Assembly: GCA_016709025.1 (NCBI GenBank)
Contig: JADJEQ010000013.1
Location: 1-30,408, forward strand
DNA from: Bacteroidales bacterium
Lineage (GTDB): Bacteria > Bacteroidota > Bacteroidia > Bacteroidales > Lentimicrobiaceae
DNA: 30,408 bases
Reading direction: 5' to 3'
Both the position numbers and the translations under genes were made by a program. The notes below the pieces were generated by a model that had not been told where the DNA came from, did not search any database, and saw only the letters and a program-made list of their open reading frames with translations. Positions within the stretch are counted from its first letter, which is position 1, and each line of letters opens with the position of its first letter. This document shows, piece by piece, positions 1 to 8,744 of this stretch.

Positions 1-6
1 GAAATC

Positions 7-46
7 AGCTAATTTGCTAATCAGCTAATCTGCTAATTCGCCAATA
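7..46. repeat. 8-bp degenerate tandem repeat at the nadE 3' end
   Basis: Four consecutive 8-bp units (agctaatt, tgctaatc, agctaatc, tgctaatt) and one decayed unit (cgccaata) run without interruption. The first base alternates A/T, giving a 16-bp higher order. The array overlaps the last codons and stop of nadE and reaches the window edge, so it may continue outside. It shares its 8-bp period, but not its sequence, with the array near 28 kb. No function can be assigned. Confidence 0.75.
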
Positions 47-1686
47 AACCCAATCTACCCAGATACTTCCCAACAATCGGCATCCTGCGCCCCATCCCGA
101 AGGCTTTGGGCACACACGAAGGATGGGCGGTGTCTGGTATCGTTTCCATTCGTTGGTGTTCACCATCCTCAGAACACGGCTACCAGGGCACTTTCAAATC
201 CCATTTCCTCCAGCCTCCCGGGGCCTTTCCGCTTTTCTATATATTGAAAAGCAAACGGTCAAGCAATTGGTACTCGGGCAATGAATCGCTGTCTTTCTGC
301 CCGGCAACTCGGCTGAAGGCGGTTTTACAATGGAGTTATCGGGGATGATTTCCTTTTCACGGTTGATTAAGCGGCCAACTGATAGACCTCGGTTTTGCTA
401 ACATCGCCCAGTAACGATAAACCGCCACACATATCGCCATACAGGGTGCCATAACCCACGGCTGCCTCACTTTTATTGCTGGTATTGAGCAGAATGTAAC
501 CAAATTTATTGGACATGGCCATCAGGATAACCGCCCTGGTACGGGCCTGCAGGTTTTCCTCGGCCAGGCCAAACGGAAGATCTTTAAAAAGGGCTCAGGC
601 TGCGTTCGAAGGAGTTATAAGCTTCACCAATGGAGATCAGATCGTCCGGGCTGCCAAGGTTTTGGCCAGTTGCCGGGCATCGTCAATGGAATGCCCTGAC
701 GAAAATTCAGAGGCAGCAAAATTCCCCTTACATTTTCAAGCGCAAGCGCTTCGGCCGCCAGCACCATGGTTACAGCCGAATCTATACCGCCTGACAGTCC
801 AAGAATCGCTTTTTGAAAACCCAGTTTGCCGAAATAATCACGGATACCCAGCACCAGGGCATCGTGAACCACGCCGATATCATCCACCGTTTCCGGGACA
901 ATGATTTCAGGGGCTGGCGAAGCTCCGTGCCAGGTAGCATCAACATCCACGATGCGGAAGTCTTCCTCAAAAAAGCAAGGCTTCCCTTACATTGCCCCCA
1001 TCGTCGCAGGCCATGGAGCCGCCATCGAAAATCAGCTCTGTTTGTGCACCGACATGGTTAACATATACAACCGGAAGTTTATATTTCAGGCATTTTCTCG
1101 CAACACCTGTTTACGGATTGATGCCTGGTGATAATTAAAGGGTGAAGCAGCGATGTTGATGACCATATCGGGTTGCTGAAGTGCAAGTTCATCAAGCGGA
1201 AACCGATTGTAAAGCGGTATTTCGCCTGTATTCCAGATGTCCTCACAAATGGTAACCGCCATTTCTCTCCTGCAATTTACGATCTGATATTCAGTAGCTG
1301 GTTCAAAATACCGGTATTCATCAAAAACATCGTAATTGGGCAAAAGGCTTTTTGTGGGCCAGCTGTCGGATTTCCCCATCACTCAGAAACCAGGCCGTAT
1401 TGAAAAGGGGTTTGCCCTTTCCAGTCAGGTTGCGTGAAGGCCCTCCGACAAGCGCCGCGATGCCTTTGCATTCAGCAGCGATCAATTTTACAGCGGCCTC
1501 CGACTTGAGTATAAAATCTTCAAATTCGAGAAAATCACGAGGTGGATAACCAGTAATGGCAAGTTCGGCGAAAACAACCAGTTCAGCCCCTGATTCACTT
1601 GACTTCGGACAACCTCGATTATTTTTTGCTCCATTGCCCGAAAAATCACCGGTTATATAATTTAGCTGGGCAAGAGCAATCTTCAT
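33..1686 (-). CDS. nadE: Glutamine-dependent NAD+ synthetase (frameshifted)
   Basis: This enzyme catalyses the last step of NAD+ synthesis, amidating deamido-NAD with ammonia released from glutamine. The N-terminal half is a nitrilase-type glutaminase: the start MKIALAQLNYITGDF, the catalytic-Glu context VVFAELAITGYPPRD, the Lys region LLPNYDVFDEYRYF, and the nucleophile Cys in AVTICEDIWN. The C-terminal half is the synthetase, with the ATP PP-loop LGLSGGIDSAVT (about 780-800) and the conserved block KSEAAVGYGTLYGDMCGG (about 425-480). It ends FGMGRRMPIVGKYLG with TAG at 33-35. The span fits about 550 residues, normal for the family. Several single-base indels split it over at least four frames, yet all conserved blocks are present in order, so sequence error is more likely than decay. 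It starts 25 bp after the upstream barrel gene and is probably co-transcribed with it. Confidence 0.9.
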
Positions 1687-1711
1687 TTCCTGTTTGTTTA
1701 GCTGGCTATCT

Positions 1712-2399
1712 TTAGAACATCACCGAAAACTCAGTTCAAGCATATTGGGCACCCCATGGTGCCCAAGGTCGGTATTTATCTTATTGTTGCCTTTCAAGGC
1801 GTTGGTGAAACCATTGTTGAAATTGATTCCGGCCACAAGGGAGGTGGAACTGTCGAGCGGATATTCAATTCCGGCTCCTACAATCATGGAAGCTTTAAAC
1901 AAGGGTTTGAGAATCGATCAGCCTGAAATCCGTGGTTACATCGGGATTGCCGGGTGAAACAAATAAATCTCTTTGCCTTTTGAGCTTAACCTCACCCCAA
2001 AACCAGCCCTCAATCTGACCAAAAAACGAAACCCGCCCATTTCGTTGGTTTTCATTTTATAACAGCCGGTATTTCAGTATTTCAGCCTGTATGCCGGGTT
2101 ACAATCCCTGCCTCCTCGCCTTGTTCATCCAGGGTATGATAGCTTGCCATTCTGGAAATTGAAAGTAAACCCGGTGCCAAAAGCATAATTTTCGGCAAAA
2201 TAAAATTCAGCCACCAAACCCCAGTTTATACCGGCAACAGAGCCTTCCGACTCGTACCCTTCCTGGTCTGTTTTCATCCATCCAAGGTTTGGGGCTACTT
2301 TTACGCCAAGAACGACACTTTTATATTGGCCTGCGCTGCTAATGTAAAGATTGAAAAAATGCAATAATTACAATGGTTTTGTAAAGTTTTAGTTTTCAT
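1712..2399 (-). CDS. Outer-membrane beta-barrel protein, PorT-like (frameshifted)
   Basis: This looks like a small exported barrel of the PorT/OMP_b-brl kind common in Bacteroidota. The start at 2399 (MKTKTLQ) leads into a hydrophobic stretch that, after one base correction, reads as a signal peptide ending near SSAGQ. Alternating strands follow: SVVLGVKVAPNLGWM, VAGINWGLVAEFYF, YAFGTGFTFNFQNGKLSY, then FKASMIVGAGIEYPL and SLVAGINFNNGF. The uncorrected frame stops at 1720; one added base in the T run gives the ending ELSFSVMF with TAA at 1712-1714, which restores the terminal aromatic residue expected of a barrel. At least three indels are needed in total. Its substrate is unknown. It is divergent from a second barrel gene at 2565. 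Confidence 0.7.
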
Positions 2400-2433
2400 A
2401 CGGTTGATGTTAATTTTTCCTGCCTGGATGTGT

Positions 2434-2462
2434 CTGATAAAAATCAGATAAAATTATCTCAG
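2434..2462. promoter_or_regulatory. Overlapping small palindromes between divergent barrel genes
   Basis: CTGAT-AAAA-ATCAG (2434-2447) overlaps AGATAA-AA-TTATCT (2446-2459), followed by CAG. The dyads lie just downstream of the predicted leftward start site. They could be an operator or an mRNA hairpin. AT-rich DNA makes short dyads common, so this is tentative. Confidence 0.25.
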
Positions 2463-2468
2463 GAAGTG

Positions 2469-2476
2469 CAAATTTA
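2469..2476 (-). promoter_or_regulatory. Bacteroidota -7 element for the leftward barrel gene
   Basis: On the minus strand the sequence reads TAAATTTG, a match to the TAnnTTTG -7 box. It would start a transcript about 60 nt before the ATG at 2399. No good TTTG -33 box sits 19-22 bp upstream, so this rests on the -7 box alone. Confidence 0.4.
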
Positions 2477-2564
2477 CAAAAAATCAAGGCAGGGCGTATT
2501 TTGTGTATTCTGAACTTTCAACATCTATTCTAATTTTATTATATTTAAACTAAAAAAACAACCC

Positions 2565-3151
2565 AAGAAAAACTGATTTTATTACCGCTGCTCCTGAGCG
2601 GCAACTTGGCATTTTCACAACTTACTCCCGGGATTTTCGATCAGGCCCAAAGTAGGCGCGTCCTTTTCGAAATTCACCACCGACAAGGAGCAGATACAGG
2701 AAGAAATTGAAAATTCATTTTTTCGGTGCCTTTGCGCGGTTCGGCGAAAAATTCTACTTTCAGCCTGAACTTCTGGTATGAAAAGAGAAGGCTATTGAAA
2801 CAATGATGCTCAAACCGGAAGTTCCGGATCCATCAAAGTCAGCTCGTTGACATTCCGGTTCTGGTCGGATTCAGGATCGTGAACATGAAAGTTGCCAACA
2901 TCAGGGCGATGGCCGGTCCTGTTTTCTCCATTGCGGTAGATAAAACGATTACTCGGAGAACGAGGATGGGACGTGATTACAACGGACGATATTAAAAACT
3001 CGAACGTGGGCCTGCAATTCGGGCTGGTGTGGATTGCTTTTTAACCCTTGATCTCAGGTATGAAATCGGGTTAAGCGACTTTTCAGAGGCTGAAAGCTTC
3101 AGCCTGAAGAACAATATGTTTACCATCGGCCTGGGCTGGAAAATACTTTAG
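2565..3151 (+). CDS. Outer-membrane beta-barrel protein, PorT-like (frameshifted)
   Basis: This is a second small exported barrel. The signal peptide reads KLILLPLLLSGNLAFSQ; no ATG is visible because the start region seems to have lost a base, so 2565 is approximate. Barrel-like segments follow in shifting frames: VGASFSKFTTDKEQIQEEI, FFGAFARFGEKFYFQPELL, VDIPVLVGFRIV, ANIRAMAGPVFSIAVD, SNVGLQFGLGVDLLTLDLRYEIGLSDFSE and the closing strand MFTIGLGWKIL. The LRYEIGLSDF and GLGWKI ending is typical of PorT-type proteins. About five indels are needed over some 195 codons. It lies between a divergent barrel gene and gldB and is closed by a hairpin terminator. Confidence 0.65.
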
Positions 3152-3174
3152 ACTGCCTTTTAGCGTTTTTACTA

Positions 3175-3206
3175 CCCCTGACCGTTCATTGTCGGGGTTT
3201 TTTGTT
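3175..3206 (+). terminator. Rho-independent terminator after the barrel gene
   Basis: CCCC(T)GAC pairs with GTCGGGG around the loop CGTTCATT, with one bulged T, and is followed directly by TTTTTTG. It lies 24 bp after the barrel stop codon and separates it from gldB. Confidence 0.75.
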
Positions 3207-3251
3207 TTTATTTTTCGCATTCACATGTTTTTACTTTACCTGAATCCTTAA

Positions 3252-4259
3252 ATGAAATATATGAAACGCCCGATTGGCTTGCTCTTCGCCACATTTTTAA
3301 TACTATGATCCTGCAATTCAAAGGAAAAAAGAACCGGAAGCAGTACATCCACGGATACAGACCAAACGAAACCAGCTTTGGTAATTCACCGTTATGAGAA
3401 GGCCCTGTTTAGCATTCCCCCGAGAATTTAGCGGAAGGCCTGAAAAGATCGCCCCTGAATACCGGGTATTTCTTGGCGAAAATTACACTTCACCTGAAGC
3501 CGTTGCCCAACTCCGCAGAATTTGTAGAAAACAGGCAAAACCAGGAAGTTTATGCCGAATGTTTGAAACAATTTCCCGAACTGAACGGGTTGGCAAATGA
3601 ATTTAACATTGCTTTTAACAGGTTGAAAATTGAAATACCGGGATTTAAAGAGCCTGAAATCGATACTTATGTAAGTGGTTTTGATTTCCAATACCCGATA
3701 AAATACACCGATTCTGACCTGGTCGTTGCGCTCGATATGTTCCTCGGAAGCGACTACCCGGGTTACCGTAAAATGGGCATTCCCCAGTATATCTCCGAAC
3801 GGCTTACCCCGGACCATATTTTGCCCGATTGCGTGAAGGAAATGGCATACTACATTTCCGCAACAAAAACGCCGGTATTGCTTGATGCCATGATAGAAGA
3901 AGGGAAAATACTCTATTTTGCAGGTTTGATGCTTCCCGGAAACCGAAAGTCGACTAATTGCGGGATTTTCCGCCGGCCAAATGGCCTGGTGTAAGGAAAA
4001 TGAAAGCAATCTGTGGGAGTTTCTGATCGAAAATGACTTTTGTATTCTTCTGATGCCCAATCAATGAGCATGTTCATGACCGACGGACCTTTTACAGCAT
4101 CATTTTCACAGGAATCACCTTCAAGAACCGGTGCCTGGCTTGGTTGGCAAATTGTTAAAAATATGCTGCGAAGACAAAAACAGCTCTTAAAGAACTGATG
4201 GCAAATAAAAACTCGCAGGAAATACTGGAAAATCGGGCTACAAACCTGCAAAAAACTGA
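3252..4259 (+). CDS. gldB: GldB-like gliding-motility lipoprotein homologue (frameshifted)
   Basis: GldB is a Bacteroidota lipoprotein required for gliding in Flavobacterium; homologues also occur in non-gliding relatives. Conserved parts appear in order: HRYEKALFSIPPENLAEGL, SDLVVALDMFLGSDYPGYRKMGIPQYI, AMIEEGKILYFAGLMLPG, GFSAGQMAWCKENE.NLWEF, and SPSRTGAWLGWQIVK before a final SGYKPAKN. The N-terminus (3261 in the same frame is an alternative start) has a hydrophobic segment ending in a Cys (SCNS), as in a lipobox, but the codon just before SC is TGA. That substitution and several indels break the frame. The length, about 335 residues, fits the family. It sits near nadE, a neighbour of gldB in other genomes as I recall, but here on the opposite strand. 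Confidence 0.8.
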
Positions 4260-4287
4260 TCAGAGTTTTAGGTCCTCAGTTGCATCC

Positions 4288-4467
4288 TCAAATGAGCTTC
4301 CTGAGAATATCTGATCGCTCAGGGTTGGTCATAATACCCCAATTGGCTATTTCATCAAGCATTCTGAAGCACCCGACGCACATGCCCTCTTCATCAAGAC
4401 GGCATACTTTTCTGCAGGGTGACTTCGGCTCGCTGCTGTTTTTTTCTTTCTCCACGACGCTGTTCAT
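4288..4467 (-). CDS. DUF1289 family small cysteine-rich protein
   Basis: This is a 59-residue intact reading frame with the DUF1289 signature: SPCRKVCRLDEEGMCVGCFRML, then DEIANWGIMTNPERSDIL. The four Cys residues in C-x3-C-x7-C-x2-C spacing define the family and suggest metal or Fe-S binding. The family's exact role is unknown to me. The ATG at 4467 is forced, since an in-frame TAG lies two codons upstream. It is convergent with gldB, with 28 bp between the stops. It is one of the few unbroken genes in the first 7 kb. Confidence 0.8.
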   Translation of the reverse strand: MNSVVEKEKNSSEPKSPCRKVCRLDEEGMCVGCFRMLDEIANWGIMTNPERSDILRKLI

Positions 4468-4710
4468 TGGCTAAATAAACCTGTCGGATTTGAAAATGTT
4501 CAATCCACAGGTTGGAATATGTTGAAGATCTGCTATGCCAAAATTTTAAAAATCCGGTATAGATTATTCAGTAAAAATAAATCGTTTACCTAACCAGGTA
4601 TGAACCTTTAACCGGAGATGCAATTAAAAACAATTGCAACTCAGATGGTTTCAGTGCAGGTAACGATTTTTGCCTTGGTCGTGTAACATTTTGCATAATG
4701 GCTGAAGAGT

Positions 4711-5668
4711 TTAATTTTTGTTTCCGGGTTTATCCATATCGCATATCAGTTCATGCCTTTTGTATTCCGGAAGAGAAAAACATGATTCGTTGCCTTTTCT
4801 GTTTTCCAAAAGATCCAGACAAACAAATCCCCTGCTGATAATGAGCGCGATGAATCTGAGAAACTTTTTCTTATGCTCATCGGGAAAGCTGGTCAGATGA
4901 ACCAGCGCAAAGGTTTCTTCCACCAGCCCTTTGTAGTATTTCCGGAGGCGCACTATGCTGTTCTCCGTTGTTGCCAGTGTTTTTATACCATTACAGAAAT
5001 CTTTATAAACATCAAACAGGTCATTTTCCAACTGACTGATTCCCCCTAAACTAAAAAGCATTTTTCTTCTGATAAGCCAACAGGCTCATCCAGAGCGCTT
5101 CTGTAAAACAGCAGGAGAATCCACCTTTCAGAAGCGTAATCTGCTGTATTTCATCTCTTTCTATCGCCTGGCTGGTTTGTTTTCCGCTGAGAATCTGTGC
5201 ATCAAAACATTGTTGATACTTTTTGTTAACCGGTAAAATCATGGATGTTCTCAAGAGCTTCCTGAAGAATCTGACAAACAGCAACTCATGGAGTTTTCAG
5301 CCAGTTGCTCATCAGGATGATCAACCAGTTCGCGGATATGGGTTACAGACGTTTTCTTTACATCAAAAAGTCATCAAACAGCCCTGTCAACGCACCCAGG
5401 TAAGTCATTGCATAACGCTCATGCAACGCCATTTCCTTACCCCTGAGCAGGCAGAAACCCTCTCCCAGTATTGCGGGAACAGCAAAACCGTAGTACTCTG
5501 TAATCTTTTTAAAGTCCGCCTCGTTCAGGCTATCATCCTGATGCCGTTTAATCTCCTCAATATCCTTTAAAACAGTATTCTGCATAAACGCCTTCGATCC
5601 CTCAAACCCTTCACCAGGGTTCGGTTAAGGCCAGGCAGTGCAAGTAAATTCGCAATAAAGTATTTCAT
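4711..5668 (-). CDS. Class 1 isoprenoid-synthase-like protein (frameshifted)
   Basis: The start at 5668 reads MKYFIANLLALPGLNRTLVKG. After an indel it continues QNTVLKDIEEIKRHQDDSLNEADFKKI, YYGFAVPAILGEGFCLLRG and TYLGALTGLFDDFLM. The GLFDDF motif resembles the first Asp-rich motif of trans-prenyl transferases, and the all-helical character fits that fold. The C-terminal part (ISQLENDLFDVYKDFCNGIKTL, then VRLRKYYKGLVEETFALVHL) is more divergent, and a second DDxxD is not obvious. Similar proteins of about 320 residues in Bacteroidota are named class 1 isoprenoid biosynthesis enzymes. The substrate is unknown. At least three indels occur. It is the last gene of a leftward group with a small membrane protein and a kinase. 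Confidence 0.6.
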
Positions 5669-5804
5669 TTATAAAAAATGCTGAATTTTTTAATCCGGGC
5701 CGGCTTATGAATATATATGACCAAAGAAAACTGATCCGATAAAAATAGGTTTTCCTGGAAATCCGCCCAGTTTATCACTATCTGAGCAACCGGTTAGGCT
5801 TATT

Positions 5805-6029
5805 TTATTTTGCTTTTTTCATCAAAGCGTATATAATGACAACCGACAAAATGAGGTTGATTGAAAAGGAAGCGATTACAACGATCTGTAAAAAATTCAC
5901 CTTGTTTTCAAGCAACGCCAGATCATTTGCAAAAGCCGTTGCATCAATTGTTTCAGGGCTTGACATCTGACTATACACAGACAGGAAACTCAGGATAAGA
6001 ATCGCAAATAGTAGTATTGTTTTTTTCAT
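5805..6029 (-). CDS. Small exported membrane protein, 74 aa
   Basis: This is an intact frame starting MKKTILLFAILILSFLSVYSQ, a clear signal peptide with predicted cleavage near YSQ-M. A short polar stretch (SSPETIDATAFANDLALLENKV) leads into one transmembrane helix (FLQIVVIASFSINLILSVVIIYALM) with a basic end MKKAK. I do not recognise a family. It follows the kinase gene on the same strand and has its own -7 box at 6083-6090. It might be a small membrane partner of its neighbours, but that is only positional inference. Confidence 0.7.
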   Translation of the reverse strand: MKKTILLFAILILSFLSVYSQMSSPETIDATAFANDLALLENKVNFLQIVVIASFSINLILSVVIIYALMKKAK

Positions 6030-6082
6030 AAATCAGAAATAAATATTGTTAGTAAAATGCCTGTCAGATATACAACCACTTG

Positions 6083-6090
6083 CAAATATA
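6083..6090 (-). promoter_or_regulatory. Bacteroidota -7 element for the 74-aa membrane protein
   Basis: On the minus strand the sequence is TATATTTG, a full TAnnTTTG match, about 53 bp before the ATG at 6029. No TTTG is found at -33. It suggests this small gene is expressed apart from the kinase. Confidence 0.4.
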
Positions 6091-6114
6091 CCAGAATTTT
6101 CATGAGGTTATGGC

Positions 6115-7100
6115 TTAAGAAACTACTCCCTTGCTATCTGCATTAAGTTCTGATAAGATGCTTCCTCCTTTTTCAGGCCGCCTGATAACCTTGTTCATTT
6201 GCCTTGCCTTCTCCTTCTTCTGATTGAATGCTGCTGCTGATGGAAAATCGATCAATGTTTTATCGTCATTCATTTCAGCAGCGGCAGAATTTTTGTAATT
6301 TATCAACGCGTCGCGAAAATCCCTGCTCTCCTGAAAACGCTGATCCCGGTCTTTGTTAGCTGCTTTATGGATTATCCCGTTTATTAAGGGATCGGTACCA
6401 AGATCGGGTACCGGATCGAGTACAATTTTATTGAATATTTCATAACTGGATTGTGTTGTGCTGTCGTAGGGTGGTTTACCGTTCAGGGCAAAGAACAATG
6501 TAATGCCCAGTGAATAGATATCACTTCTGTGGTCGATGCTTTTATCGGCTTTAACCTGCTCGGGGCTCATATATACAGGCGTCCCCATTTGTGTGCCGGT
6601 ACTGGTGAAATCGTCGCCCGTTCCGAATATTTTCGCTATCCCGAAATCAAGAATCTTAACCTGATTGCCCCCACTTATAAAGATATTTGACGGTTTAATA
6701 TCACGGTGAACAATGCCTTTGCTATGTGCGTATTGAAAAGCATCCAGGATCTGCGTAAAAATGGGAATTGCCTGTTCGGGGGTTAACGCCCCCCCTGATT
6801 TTATCAGGCTGCTTAAATCCTGTCCTTCCAGCAATTCCATAACAATGGACAGCATTTCCGGTTGCTCGTCAAAATCAATTACCTTCGTAATATTCGGATG
6901 ATTGAGCGATGCCATAAATCTGGCTTCGTTTTCAAACCGCAGCCGGATTTCCTTGTTTGCCGTAAGAACCGGATTCAGGATCTTCACCGCAACCTTCGTC
7001 TCAGTCTTTCATGGGTTCCTTCATACACACTGGCCATTCCGCCTTCGCCAATAAAACGGGTTAATTTATACTTCCCGATTACCTTGTTTAAATGTTCCAT
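6115..7100 (-). CDS. Serine/threonine protein kinase, Hanks type (one frameshift)
   Basis: This is a cytosolic PknB-like kinase of about 328 residues. The start at 7100 gives MEHLNKVIGKYKLTRFIGEGGMASVYEGTHE, with the Gly-rich loop GEGGMAS. After one indel near 7005 it continues VAVKIL (ATP-anchoring Lys). It then has the helix-C Glu region FENEARFMASLNHPNI, the catalytic HRDIKPSN, DFGIAK, the activation segment GTPVYMSPEQ, and HRSDIYSLGITLFFALNGKPPY. All catalytic residues are present. The C-terminal tail after NYKNS is short and lacks a transmembrane helix or sensor domain. It is the first gene of a leftward group; substrates are unknown. It is divergent from the sigma-factor gene. Confidence 0.9.
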
Positions 7101-7502
7101 TCTGTTGTATTACCTGATTTCCAACTGATTAAAAGTAGGTCAATTAGCATGACCTGAGGCAGCCTGACTTATTGAAAAGCGTTTATTCCGGCCTTCCAAA
7201 ATTCTCAATAAATATACAATCTTTCCTTAAACGTCCTAATTTTTGTTATCGTTCTGTATGTTATTCGGCGATGTTTTATTTTTCCTGTTCCTATAAGATA
7301 AACATCCGGAATAACTTCCCCGATTAAAAGAGTATCCGCTTTGTGTAGGTTCAGCTTTTTCCCGCCCGATCACACCGTCAACTCAGGTATTATATTTATT
7401 TAAAACCGAATCAATTAAAAATAAATTTATTTATTTGTTCAGGCAACTCCAAACCAACAATCAGGGTTATTATTTGTAAACAGGCTTTTTAAAATAGCAT
7501 AA
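7101..7502. other. Divergent intergenic region, kinase / sigma factor
   Basis: About 400 bp of AT-rich DNA between the divergent kinase and sigma-factor genes. No reading frame of note and no full -33/-7 promoter pair was found; TTTG copies at 7434-7437 and 7473-7476 are spaced too far apart for the consensus. Promoters for both flanking genes should lie here. Confidence 0.5.
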
Positions 7503-8618
7503 TTGGAAATCAGGGAAGTTATTAAACATTGTAAATCAGGCAATCAACTTGCCCAAAGCATTCTGTTTAATGCTCACTACAAACAAATGTACCATCTTTC
7601 CATGCGCATTTTATCCAACCATCACGATGTTGAAGATGCACTGATTATTTCGTTCACAAAAGTCTTCAGCAGCATTCAAAGATTTGAGTATCGTGGTGAT
7701 AACAGCCTGGTTAAATGGATTAAAACCATTGTGATAAATGAATCAATCAGGCAGCTTAACGGTAAAAACAAAATCAATTTCGATGAAGAAGAATTTCCGG
7801 AAAATGCAATGACCACGATGAGTGATTCCGAACTGTACGACATTGATATTGAGCAGGTTTATAACATAATCGAAGCGCTTCCCGCAGGTTACAGAATGGT
7901 TTTTAATCTTTTCGCACTAGAAGGTTATTCACACAAAGAAATTTCAGAACTACTCAATATTACCGAAAGCACTTCAAAATCTCAACTGAGAAAAGCAAGG
8001 ACTAACATCATCGAAAGCATTAACAAAACAAAGAAAATGGAAACGAATAAAATTGATTTCATTGTAAAGAAGGCAATAAATGAATCGGAGAATTATTACG
8101 ATTCAAAAGCAAATAGTGCTAGGGAAAGAATCTGGAATCAGGTTCAACTCCAGAGCAGCGACAAACACACATCGCATTTTTTCCGCTTATTGGTTGCAGC
8201 ATGTATTTTGCTTTTCATAAGCACCTCGGTCGTTTCGATTCTGAATATGAATGCCCGGAATAGAATAAAAACACTTGTTGCGTTAAACAGTGCGTTAAAA
8301 AATAAGGCTACCATGAATTACAAAGATTCTTCAATTACTGAAGAAACAGTTAAATCAACTTATGCCAATTCATCGGACACTGCATTTATCAAGAATGTAG
8401 CGGCTATAATCAAGCCCGTTGTTACGATTCAACAAATTACAGATACTGTTTTTATCAATCAAATTGTTTATGTGGAAAAAGAACAGGCTCCGGAATTATT
8501 GGCTACTACTGATAAAAACATTTCCACAGACTCCATCTATCAAAGAATTACAGTAAAGAATGAAACTGAAATTCTGATTGTCAAAAACGAATCATTGAAA
8601 AAAGAAAAGAACCAATAA
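7503..8618 (+). CDS. ECF sigma factor fused to a membrane-anchored C-terminal domain
   Basis: Residues 1-175 are an ECF sigma-70 factor. Region 2 is around HYKQMYHLSMRILSNHHDVEDAL and FRYRGDNSLVKWIKTI-like sequence, and region 4 is ALPAGYRMVFNLFALEGYSHKEI with the helix-turn-helix LNITESTSKSQLRKAR. Instead of ending, the frame continues through METNKIDFIVKKAINESENYYD and RERIWNQVQ, which resembles the N-terminus of Bacteroidota anti-sigma-type membrane proteins. One transmembrane helix (about 221-243, FFRLLVAACILLFISTSVV) and a roughly 125-residue likely periplasmic tail follow. The TTG start is forced, as TAA precedes it immediately. An in-frame ATG at 8037 could be the start of a once separate second gene. 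Total 371 residues, about twice a normal ECF factor. The exported barrel-like gene downstream may be in the same unit. Confidence 0.8.
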   Translation: MEIREVIKHCKSGNQLAQSILFNAHYKQMYHLSMRILSNHHDVEDALIISFTKVFSSIQRFEYRGDNSLVKWIKTIVINESIRQLNGKNKINFDEEEFPENAMTTMSDSELYDIDIEQVYNIIEALPAGYRMVFNLFALEGYSHKEISELLNITESTSKSQLRKARTNIIESINKTKKMETNKIDFIVKKAINESENYYDSKANSARERIWNQVQLQSSDKHTSHFFRLLVAACILLFISTSVVSILNMNARNRIKTLVALNSALKNKATMNYKDSSITEETVKSTYANSSDTAFIKNVAAIIKPVVTIQQITDTVFINQIVYVEKEQAPELLATTDKNISTDSIYQRITVKNETEILIVKNESLKKEKNQ

Positions 8619-8744
8619 GCTGATCAAATTTGGTGGTAACAGAAACCAAACAAGTGACGGAGTGTTGGCTCTTACCGCAAAATTTTAAAGTCAGCATTGG
8701 CATTTGATTAAACCACATTTTTCAATCATTAAAGATTTCAGGAA

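Noticed and set aside
3309..3311. Stop-codon recoding (selenocysteine or TGA=Trp) in gldB
   Set aside because: No recoding signal; other genes use TGA as a normal stop; sequence error is simpler.
8625..8637. CAAATTTGGTGGT also found at 25445-25457, a possible shared regulatory site
   Set aside because: A 13-bp match is expected several times by chance in 30 kb, and flanks do not match.
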